64,000 nucleotides of DNA, taken from positions 186,001 through 250,000 of the forward strand of contig JBLHZY010000003.1 in assembly GCA_047631555.1 (NCBI GenBank), in the 5' to 3' direction. The position numbers and the translations under genes are program-made. Below are positions 8,694 to 15,658 of the stretch, one piece after another (position 1 is the first letter of the stretch; the number at the start of each line of letters is the position of its first letter). This stretch comes from JBLHZY01 sp047631555. Lineage in GTDB: Bacteria > Pseudomonadota > Alphaproteobacteria > Rhodobacterales > Rhodobacteraceae. The notes beneath the pieces were generated by a model, which was not told the origin of the DNA, searched no databases, and saw only the letters and a program-made list of their open reading frames with translations.

Positions 8694-9563
8694 ATGACTT
8701 ATGAATTATATATTGGCGATCGTACATTTAGCAGCTGGTCCTTGCGCGGCTGGCTGATGTTTGAAAAATTTGGACTGCCGGTGAACACTCATATGATTGG
8801 GCTTTATTCGGGCACCATGGCAAAGGATATGGCCCATCTCGCCCCCGCCCGCCTTGTTCCCGCGATGCAAACGCCCGAGGGCATAGTGATCGGCGAAACG
8901 CTTGCAATGGCCGAGACTTTGGCCGAGCGTCATCCTTCTGCCGGGCTTTGGCCAAGCGATCCTGCCCAGCGCGCCAAAGCCCGATGGCTCAGCGCGGAAA
9001 TCCATGCCGGTTTTGCATCCCTTCGCAACGAGTGCCCGATGCAATTGGCTGCACAGATCGAAGGTTTTTCTGTCTCTGAAGCGGTTCGCAAAGATCTTGA
9101 TCGGCTTGAGACGCTTTGGGATTTCGCGCGCAATTCTCATAGCAATTCCGGCCCGTGGCTTTTTGGCGCCTACTCGCTTGCTGATGTATTTTATGCGCCC
9201 GTTGCGGCGCGGATCGCGGGCTATGGCTTGCCGGTATCGGAGGCAAGTCAGGCCTATGTCGCCGCCCATCTGGCCGATCCCGCCTTCCGCCAATGGCGCG
9301 CGCTCGGTCTGTGCGATCTCTACGATCCGTTTCCCTATGATCTTGGCAAAAAAACCGCGCCATGGCCCGGCCCAAAACCGCTCGCGGCGCGCGCCGTCGA
9401 TAACGGCCCTTCTGAAAATTCCATTTGCCCATATTCAGGAAAACCCGTGAACCACTATTTGGAGCTGGGCGGAAAAACCTATGGGTTTTGCAACGCCAAA
9501 TGCCGCGACAAAACCGTGAACGATCCCCAAGCCTGGCCCAAATTCATGGAAATATTGGCCTAA
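8694..9563 (+). CDS. Glutathione S-transferase-like protein with C-terminal Cys4 (YHS/TRASH-like) module
   Basis: 289 aa. The first ~210 residues are a GST: thioredoxin-fold N-terminus ('YIGDRTFSSWSLRGWLMFEKFGLPV', with the candidate catalytic Ser in 'SSWSLR'), cis-Pro loop 'ARLVPAMQT', 'GETLAMAETLAERHP', and a helical C-domain. After a proline-rich linker comes a compact 'CPYSGKPVNHYLELGGKTYGF' plus 'CNAKC' module, resembling small metal-binding YHS/TRASH domains (Cys-x2-..Cys-x3-Cys). The ATG at 8694 follows AAAGGGGG. Ordinary GSTs (200-230 aa) lack this tail. The role of the extra domain is unknown; metal binding is inference. Confidence 0.8.
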   Translation: MTYELYIGDRTFSSWSLRGWLMFEKFGLPVNTHMIGLYSGTMAKDMAHLAPARLVPAMQTPEGIVIGETLAMAETLAERHPSAGLWPSDPAQRAKARWLSAEIHAGFASLRNECPMQLAAQIEGFSVSEAVRKDLDRLETLWDFARNSHSNSGPWLFGAYSLADVFYAPVAARIAGYGLPVSEASQAYVAAHLADPAFRQWRALGLCDLYDPFPYDLGKKTAPWPGPKPLAARAVDNGPSENSICPYSGKPVNHYLELGGKTYGFCNAKCRDKTVNDPQAWPKFMEILA

Positions 9564-9645
9564 AGAGTGCCGAACAGCCCACCGTTAAGACTTCGCTAAC
9601 CACTTCACAGCTATGCGTTAACCATTGTTGAGAATGGAGGCGCAA

Positions 9646-11160
9646 ATGGTTACGCGCACGTATACGGTGGCATTCGTCGGGGTCGAGGCGCGGCGCGTCG
9701 AGGTGCAATGCGCGATCGCGCCCGGCTTGCCTGGATTTTCCATTGTCGGGCTGCCGGATAAGGCCGTTTCCGAAGCGAAAGAAAGAGTGCGCTCAGCGAT
9801 TGGGGCCTTGTCGATTGCGCTTCCGTCAAAACGGATAACCATCAACCTTTCCCCCGCAGACTTACCCAAAATGGGCTCGCATTTCGACCTGCCGATTGCC
9901 ATGGCGATCTTGGCCGCGATTGATGTGATCCCGGCGGATGCAGTCGAGGGGATCGTTGCCCTTGGTGAATTGTCGCTCGATGGCAAATTGGTGCCGGTGG
10001 TTGGGGCGCTGCCCGCAGCGATGCGTGCAGCCCAGGAAAATTGCGCGCTGGTGTGCCCGAAAGGATGCGGCGCAGAGGCGGCATGGGTCGGCGATACGCA
10101 GGTGTTTGCGCCTGCCAGTCTTCTGGAAATGATCCAGCATTTTACCGGCCAGAGCGCCCTAACGCCGGCCAGTCCCGGCGAGATTGCGCCCGCGATTCAA
10201 ACTCGCGATTTACGGGATGTAAAAGGCCAAGAACGCGCCAAACGTGCGCTGGAGATTGCCGCCGCCGGGCGCCATCATCTTTTGCTTGTTGGTGCGCCGG
10301 GGTCGGGGAAATCGATGCTGGCCGCGCGATTGCCCGGCATTTTGCCGCCCATGACGCCGCTTGAAGCGCTCGAAACCTCGATGGTGCATTCATTGGCCGG
10401 GCTGCTGAATGAGGGCGGATTGACGCGCGAGCGCCCTTTTCGCCAGCCCCATCATACAGCTTCAATGCCTGCGATTGTTGGTGGTGGGCGGGGCGCAAAG
10501 CCCGGTGAAATCAGCCTTGCGCATAACGGCGTGCTCTTCATGGACGAGTTTCCAGAATATCCGCGCGGCGTTTTGGAGACCCTGCGCCAGCCGATTGAAA
10601 CCGGCGAGATCGTGGTTTCTCGTGCAAATGCGCATATGCGATACCCGTGCCGCTTTTTGCTGATCGCGGCTGCAAACCCTTGTAAATGCGGGCAACTTTA
10701 CGATGCCGCGCAGGCCTGTTCGCGCGCGCCGATCTGTGGCGAAGACTATCTTGGTCGGATTTCTGGCCCGTTGATGGACCGTTTTGATATGCGGATCGAA
10801 ATTCCGCCGGTTGCTTATACCGATCTTGGATTGCCGGAATCTGGTGACAGCTCGCCCGTTGTCGCGGCGCGCGTGGCCAAAGCCCGCGCCATTCAGACGG
10901 AGCGTTTTGCGCAATCGCCCGGCGTATTTGCCAATGCGGATGCCGAGGGCGCGGTGCTTGAAGCTGTGGCAGCACCCGATGCTGCGGGCAAAGAGTTGCT
11001 CGCGCGCATGGCCGAGCGGTTTGGCCTTTCTGCGCGCGGGTATCATCGGGTTTTGCGGGTGGCGCGCACGATTGCGGATCTGGACGGTTCAGAAGCTGTT
11101 GAGCGCAATCACATCGGGGAAGCGCTTAGTTTTCGGCTGGTTCAGATGGCGAATGCTTGA
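9646..11160 (+). CDS. comM: YifB/ComM family Mg chelatase-like AAA+ ATPase
   Basis: 504 aa. An N-terminal S5/LonC-like ChlI domain (residues ~1-170, 'GLPGFSIVGLPDKAVSEAKERVR', 'INLSPADLPKMGSHFDLPIA') precedes the AAA+ module. That module has Walker A 'VGAPGSGKSMLAARLPG' near residue 215, Walker B 'VLFMDEFPEY', and the 'FRQPHHTAS' segment. The C-terminal Mg_chelatase_C part ('RGYHRVLRVARTIADLDGS') is complete. ComM is a hexameric branch-migration helicase that helps heteroduplex extension in natural transformation, a role known in Vibrio and Acinetobacter; in this lineage it is inferred. Start at 9646 is supported by GGAGG five bases upstream. Its last 35 bp overlap the convergent esterase gene. 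Confidence 0.92.
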   Translation: MVTRTYTVAFVGVEARRVEVQCAIAPGLPGFSIVGLPDKAVSEAKERVRSAIGALSIALPSKRITINLSPADLPKMGSHFDLPIAMAILAAIDVIPADAVEGIVALGELSLDGKLVPVVGALPAAMRAAQENCALVCPKGCGAEAAWVGDTQVFAPASLLEMIQHFTGQSALTPASPGEIAPAIQTRDLRDVKGQERAKRALEIAAAGRHHLLLVGAPGSGKSMLAARLPGILPPMTPLEALETSMVHSLAGLLNEGGLTRERPFRQPHHTASMPAIVGGGRGAKPGEISLAHNGVLFMDEFPEYPRGVLETLRQPIETGEIVVSRANAHMRYPCRFLLIAAANPCKCGQLYDAAQACSRAPICGEDYLGRISGPLMDRFDMRIEIPPVAYTDLGLPESGDSSPVVAARVAKARAIQTERFAQSPGVFANADAEGAVLEAVAAPDAAGKELLARMAERFGLSARGYHRVLRVARTIADLDGSEAVERNHIGEALSFRLVQMANA

Positions 11161-12064
11161 GGACGTTTTTTAGAAATTGCGCTGTATTTTCAATGGCTTC
11201 GCGCGCCTCCGGGAAGAAGCTGTAAAACATCTGCCAAACATGCGGCGCGCCGTCCCACATCTCAAGGCGAGAATGCGCCCCTTGTGCGCGTAGGTGCGCA
11301 TCCATTCGCATTGCATCGTCGCGCAGAATTTCCGAGGACGAGGCCTGTATCAAAACGGGCGGGCAATCGGGAAACCGCGCATAAAGCGGCGATGCGCGTG
11401 GATCATTTGCGGGCAGATCGCCAAGGATCATGGCCGCAAGATCATGGACGCGCTCTGCCGGGAAGAAATGATCAGTGGCCGCGTTTTCCTGAACGGATGC
11501 CCCCGAAAACGTTTGATCCGTGAAGGGTGACCAAGCAAAGGCGGCGGCAGGTTGCTGGCCGGTTGCGCAAAGATGCGCGAGCAAGGCCAAAGCTATTCCT
11601 CCGCCCGCGCTATCGCCGCCGATCACGATATTTTGCGGCGCATATCCGCGCGCAATAAGCGAGGCATGTGCTGCGCATGCGTCTTCAAAAGCCGCTGGGA
11701 GCGGATGCTCTGGGGCGAGGCGATAGGCCGGTGCAAAGGCGCGTAGGCCGGTGCGTTTTGCAAGCTGGGCGATCATTGCGCTATGGGTTTGCGGGCTGCC
11801 GGCGATATAGCCACCCCCATGAAAATAAAGCAGAATATGGGTGTGATCGTTGGGGCGACAAGAAGTCCAGCGGGCAGGCATTTCACCTGCTGCGCCCAAA
11901 TAGCGATCTTCAAGGCCTAAAACAAAGGGCGGCGCCCGAAACACATATCGCGCGGAATGTTCGAGCTTGTCACGAAGCGGTTTTGGATCGGCCGCTGCAC
12001 GAAACATGCGCTGCATTCCGGGACGGATGGCCGCCCCAAAAAGCCGCATACGCAGCGATGTCAT
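11126..12064 (-). CDS. Alpha/beta hydrolase of the hormone-sensitive lipase (HSL) family
   Basis: 312 aa esterase. The oxyanion-hole motif of the HSL family is seen as 'YFHGGGYIAGS', the nucleophile elbow as 'GGDSAGGGIALALL', and the C-terminal acid/His as 'ILRDDA...DGAPHVWQMF'. It probably hydrolyses short-chain esters in the cytoplasm; no signal peptide is visible. Its ATG overlaps the gshB stop (ATGA), so it is the last gene of the rsmI-yraN-gshB-esterase string. The C-terminal coding end overlaps comM by 35 bp tail to tail, an unusually long convergent overlap. Confidence 0.87.
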   Translation of the reverse strand: MTSLRMRLFGAAIRPGMQRMFRAAADPKPLRDKLEHSARYVFRAPPFVLGLEDRYLGAAGEMPARWTSCRPNDHTHILLYFHGGGYIAGSPQTHSAMIAQLAKRTGLRAFAPAYRLAPEHPLPAAFEDACAAHASLIARGYAPQNIVIGGDSAGGGIALALLAHLCATGQQPAAAFAWSPFTDQTFSGASVQENAATDHFFPAERVHDLAAMILGDLPANDPRASPLYARFPDCPPVLIQASSSEILRDDAMRMDAHLRAQGAHSRLEMWDGAPHVWQMFYSFFPEAREAIENTAQFLKNVLKHSPSEPAEN

Positions 12065-13008
12065 GCAGCGTTTCGCTTGGCTTCAATCACTTCCCAAATG
12101 CGTGCAGCCACGTTGATTCCGTCAAAGCGTTCAAGCTCCTGAATGCCCGTTGGGGAGGTCACGTTGATCTCGGTCATGTAGTCGCCAATCACATCGATCC
12201 CGACAAAAATCTGTCCCTTCTCGCGCAGAACCGGGCCGATTGCGGCGCAAATATCGAGGTCGCGCTGGGTCAGTTCAACTTTTTCAGCGCGTCCACCAAC
12301 ATGCATATTTGAGCGCGTTTCGCCCTCTTGCGGCACGCGGTTGATCGCGCCAACGGGCCAGCCATCAATCAAAATGATGCGCTTGTCTCCATTTGAGACG
12401 TCCGGCAGGAATTTTTGCGCAATCAATGGCTCGCGATTGATGCCCTCAAAGAGCTCATATAGGGAGCTAAAGTTGCGATCATTTGGATCGAGGCGGAAAA
12501 CACCGGCACCGCCATTGCCGTAAAGCGGCTTGAGGATGATATCGCCATGTTCGGCTTTGAAGGCGCGCAGCGTTTCAAGATCACGCGCGATTGTTGTGGG
12601 CGGAATGAGATCGGGAAAATCAAGAACCAAAAGCTTTTCGGGGCAGTTGCGCACCCAAAACGGATCATTGACCACGAGCGTCTCTGGCATAATCCGCTCG
12701 AGCAAATGAGTGGTGGTGATGTAGCCCATATCAAAAGGCGGATCTTGGCGCAGCCATACGACATCGAATGTGCTGAGATCGACTTCGGTTTGGGCGCCTA
12801 ACGTAAAATGATTGCCCTTTTCGCGGCGCACAGTAAGCGAGGCTCCGCGCGCCATGATGCGCCCGGATTGATAGGAAAGCTTATCCGGCGTGTAGTAGAA
12901 AAGCTCGTGACCGCGCGCTTGCGCCTCTTCGGCAATGCGAAACGTGCTGTCCCCATCAATATCGATGGGCTCAATCGGATCCATTTGAATGGCAATTTTC
13001 AAAACCAC
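12061..13008 (-). CDS. gshB: Glutathione synthetase
   Basis: 315 aa ATP-grasp enzyme joining gamma-glutamylcysteine and glycine to make glutathione. The proteobacterial GshB pattern is clear: N-terminal 'IAIQMDPIEPIDIDGDSTFRIAEEAQARGH', 'VWLRQDPPFDMGYITTTHLLE', the ATP-grasp 'GDIILKPLYGNGGAGVFRL', and Mg-binding 'GIDVIGDYMTEINVTSPTG'. The start is GTG at 13008, with AGGAGCG six or seven bases before it. The next ATG-like choice would delete the first strand. It lies in an apparent minus-strand operon between yraN (77 bp upstream) and the esterase (4-base overlap). Confidence 0.96.
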   Translation of the reverse strand: MVLKIAIQMDPIEPIDIDGDSTFRIAEEAQARGHELFYYTPDKLSYQSGRIMARGASLTVRREKGNHFTLGAQTEVDLSTFDVVWLRQDPPFDMGYITTTHLLERIMPETLVVNDPFWVRNCPEKLLVLDFPDLIPPTTIARDLETLRAFKAEHGDIILKPLYGNGGAGVFRLDPNDRNFSSLYELFEGINREPLIAQKFLPDVSNGDKRIILIDGWPVGAINRVPQEGETRSNMHVGGRAEKVELTQRDLDICAAIGPVLREKGQIFVGIDVIGDYMTEINVTSPTGIQELERFDGINVAARIWEVIEAKRNAA

Positions 13009-13085
13009 GGTGCGCTCCTGTGCTGCGTTTAGCAGAACATGGCGTATGGGTGGCGCAGGTTCAATGGCAGCCCGACGTCTTGCGC

Positions 13086-13457
13086 TTAGATAAACGCGTT
13101 TTCGAGAATTTCCAGCGCGCCGGTGCTATCCACAAGCGCTACGTCAAAACGCACATCGGTATCTTGGCCGCGCGGCATTCGGGCCATGTATTCGCTTGCT
13201 GCGGCATAAAGGCGGCCAATCTGGCGCTTAGAGACGCGCTCTGCTGCTTGAGCAAAGCTTTTGGACTTTTTCACTTCGATAAAGATCAAGCCTTCGCCAT
13301 CTTCGACGATCAGATCAATCTCGCCGCCCTTGCCGCGCCAACGACGCGCAGCAATTTGATGGCCGCGCGCTTCATAATCGCGCTCAACGCTTTCTTCTGC
13401 GCAAAGACCAGAATGGTAGGCCAACATCCCGCGATGCTGTAGATCGGAAGTCGCCAT
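13086..13457 (-). CDS. yraN: YraN family (UPF0102) nuclease-fold protein
   Basis: 123 aa, the typical size of UPF0102. The Holliday-junction-resolvase-like nuclease signature is visible: 'GAEES VERDYEARGHQIAARRW', the acidic 'GKGGEIDLIVED', and 'LIFIEVKKSK' (E-x-K core). The biochemical role of the family is not established. In E. coli yraN sits next to lpoA and rsmI, and the same three genes are clustered here. ATG at 13457 is chosen because AGGAGG lies five bases upstream; a GTG one codon earlier is too close to it. The gap to rsmI is 19 bp. Confidence 0.9.
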   Translation of the reverse strand: MATSDLQHRGMLAYHSGLCAEESVERDYEARGHQIAARRWRGKGGEIDLIVEDGEGLIFIEVKKSKSFAQAAERVSKRQIGRLYAAASEYMARMPRGQDTDVRFDVALVDSTGALEILENAFI

Positions 13458-13476
13458 CACATCCTCCTGTTGCGCC

Positions 13477-14334
13477 CTATCGCGCCTTCGCTATTTCTAA
13501 TGCCGCTTGATAAACCTGCCGCTTTGGCAAGCCCAAAGCCAAGGCCACTGAGGCCGCAGCATCCTTAACCGACATCTCTTCCAACGCAGCCGCCAAAGAC
13601 GCCTGCATATCTTCTTCGCTGGCCTCAGATCGATCCCGATCCACCAGCAATACGATCTCGCCCTTTACAGCGCGATCAGCGAATTCAGCAGCCAAAGCGC
13701 CCAATGTGCCGCGCGAAACCTCTTCAAATCGCTTCGTTAGTTCCCGGCAAACCGCCGCTTCGCGCATCTCTCCGAAAGCTTCGCTCAATTCACTTAATGT
13801 TTTGTGAATGCGCTTGGGAGATTCGTAAAAGGCCAGTGTTGCGGGAATATTTTTAAGTTCTGCGTAGAAGGATTGCCTTGCGCCTTTGGCGGGCGGCGGA
13901 AAGCCTGCAAACATGAACCGATCAGAGGGAAGCCCCGCTATCGAGAGCGCTGCAATCACGGCCGAAGGGCCCGGCGCGGAGGTAACGGGGATGCCTTGTT
14001 CAATGGCTTCGCGCGCAAGGGCAAAGCCGGGGTCGGCCACGAGCGGCGTTCCGGCTTCTGAGGCATAGGCCAGCGATTTGCCCTCTTTCATTGCTTTGAT
14101 CAGGCGTGGGCGCATTTGGGCGCCGTTGTGATCATGATAAGCCAGCACATGGCGATCATTGAGCGGAATGCCGTGAATTTCCATCAGATGGCGCAGGGTT
14201 CTGGTATCTTCTGCGGCCAGAACATCCGCCGAGGCCAGCACATCCAAAGCGCGCAATGTGATGTCGCGCGCCGTCCCGATTGGGGTCGCGACGAAATGCA
14301 GACCGGCGGGAAGTGGCTTTATTTGATAACTCAC
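13477..14334 (-). CDS. rsmI: 16S rRNA (cytidine1402-2'-O)-methyltransferase
   Basis: 285 aa tetrapyrrole-methylase-fold enzyme that 2'-O-methylates C1402 in the decoding centre of 16S rRNA using SAM. Diagnostic segments are 'HFVATPIGTARDITLRALDVL', 'AAEDTRTLRHLM', 'YHDHNGAQM', 'SEAGTPLVADPGFALAREA' and 'PGPSAVIAALSIAGLP'. The start codon is GTG at 14334 with GCAGGA about seven bases before. It is divergent from the LpoA-like gene, with a 133 bp shared promoter region, and followed by yraN. Confidence 0.96.
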   Translation of the reverse strand: MSYQIKPLPAGLHFVATPIGTARDITLRALDVLASADVLAAEDTRTLRHLMEIHGIPLNDRHVLAYHDHNGAQMRPRLIKAMKEGKSLAYASEAGTPLVADPGFALAREAIEQGIPVTSAPGPSAVIAALSIAGLPSDRFMFAGFPPPAKGARQSFYAELKNIPATLAFYESPKRIHKTLSELSEAFGEMREAAVCRELTKRFEEVSRGTLGALAAEFADRAVKGEIVLLVDRDRSEASEEDMQASLAAALEEMSVKDAAASVALALGLPKRQVYQAALEIAKAR

Positions 14335-14467
14335 GGGAATTCCTGCCCTTCATGGCGTTTACTATATGCGCGCTTAAGCATAATCTGGCGGCTAACGCTG
14401 GCGCCGGATAGATCTGTTTCGCGCGCTATATCATGTTGAAGCTGCCCCCAGAAGTGAGGTTCCGCCT

Positions 14468-15658
14468 ATGTTTGCCGTTTTGAGTGCCGCCCGCAAGTCG
14501 ATCTCCCGATTCGCTTTGGGTCTTTCCGTTTTTGCTTTGGCGGCTTGTGATCCAAGCGCCTTTACTTTGCCCGGCGCTGGCGGCTCGGGCCAAAAGATTG
14601 ATACTTCCAAGCCTGTTCCCGTGGCGCTGCTTGTGCCCGGCGGATCCGAGCGGGATGGCGATAATCTTCTGGCCAAGAGCCTTGAGAATGCCGCCCGTCT
14701 TGCGATGGCCGATCTGGGTGATGTGAAAATCGATCTGCGGGTTTACAACACTGCGGGTCAGGCGGGGCAAGCGGCCTCCATGGCAACTCAGGCCGTTGCG
14801 GATGGCGCTAAGATCATCCTTGGACCCGTCTTTGCCAGTGCGGCAAATGCGGCGGGCGTTGCTGTCGCGCCCAAAAACGTAAATGTTCTGGCGTTTTCCA
14901 ACAATGCTTCGATTGCAGGCGGCAACGTCTTTGTTCTCGGGCCAACCTTTGACAACACAGCCGATCGCCTCGTGAGTTATGCAGTACGGCATGGCAAACG
15001 CAACATTGCCATTGTTCACGGTCAAGGCACAGCCGAAGAGATTGGCTCTCAAGCGATCCGCGGCGCAATTCAGCGCAATGGCGCAACCCTTGCAGGCGTT
15101 ACCGGCTTTGAGCTGTCCCAACAGGCCGTCGTTGCCGCCGCACCGCAAATTGCCTCCCAAACCAAAGCCAATGGTGCACAGGCCGTCTTCCTTACCTCGG
15201 GCAATGATGGCGCTTTGCCATTGCTCGCGCAGCTTCTGCCCGAAAACGGCCTAACGCCTGCGTCTATGCAGTATATCGGCCTTCAGCGCTGGGATATTCC
15301 GGCCACGGCTGTTTCGCTGCCGGGCCTTCAGGGCGGCTGGTTTGCCATCCCGGATCGCGCGCTTTCGGCCAATTTCGCCTCTCGCTATGAAGCGGCCTAT
15401 GGTGCGGCGCCCTTGCCTATTTCAGGGCTTGCCTATGACGGTATCGCAGCTATCGGCGCCTTGGCCAAAACCGGCGATGCAAATGCTCTGACGGCTGCTG
15501 GCCTTACCCGTGGCTCTGGTTTTGTAGGCGTTAACGGTATCTTCCGACTTCGCGCAGACGGTAGCAACGAGCGCGGTCTTGCCATCGCAACTATTCAAAA
15601 TAATCAGGTGGTTGAGATTGACCCTGCCCCAAGACGCTTCGGCGGCGCTGGCTTCTAA
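14468..15658 (+). CDS. Penicillin-binding protein activator (LpoA C-domain-like) lipoprotein
   Basis: 396 aa. The N-terminal signal ends in a lipobox ('FALAACD', Cys at about residue 27), so the mature protein is a lipoprotein, probably at the outer membrane facing the periplasm. The rest is a type-1 periplasmic-binding fold ('VPVALLVPGGSERDGDNLLAKSLENAARLAM', 'ADGAKIILGPVFASAANAAG', 'NVLAFSNNASIAGGNVF'). This matches the C-terminal domain of LpoA (YraM), which stimulates PBP1A. The position beside rsmI and yraN is the same as in enterobacteria and supports the call. It lacks LpoA's N-terminal TPR domain, as is usual in alphaproteobacteria. An amino-acid-binding role is the alternative. Confidence 0.78.
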   Translation: MFAVLSAARKSISRFALGLSVFALAACDPSAFTLPGAGGSGQKIDTSKPVPVALLVPGGSERDGDNLLAKSLENAARLAMADLGDVKIDLRVYNTAGQAGQAASMATQAVADGAKIILGPVFASAANAAGVAVAPKNVNVLAFSNNASIAGGNVFVLGPTFDNTADRLVSYAVRHGKRNIAIVHGQGTAEEIGSQAIRGAIQRNGATLAGVTGFELSQQAVVAAAPQIASQTKANGAQAVFLTSGNDGALPLLAQLLPENGLTPASMQYIGLQRWDIPATAVSLPGLQGGWFAIPDRALSANFASRYEAAYGAAPLPISGLAYDGIAAIGALAKTGDANALTAAGLTRGSGFVGVNGIFRLRADGSNERGLAIATIQNNQVVEIDPAPRRFGGAGF

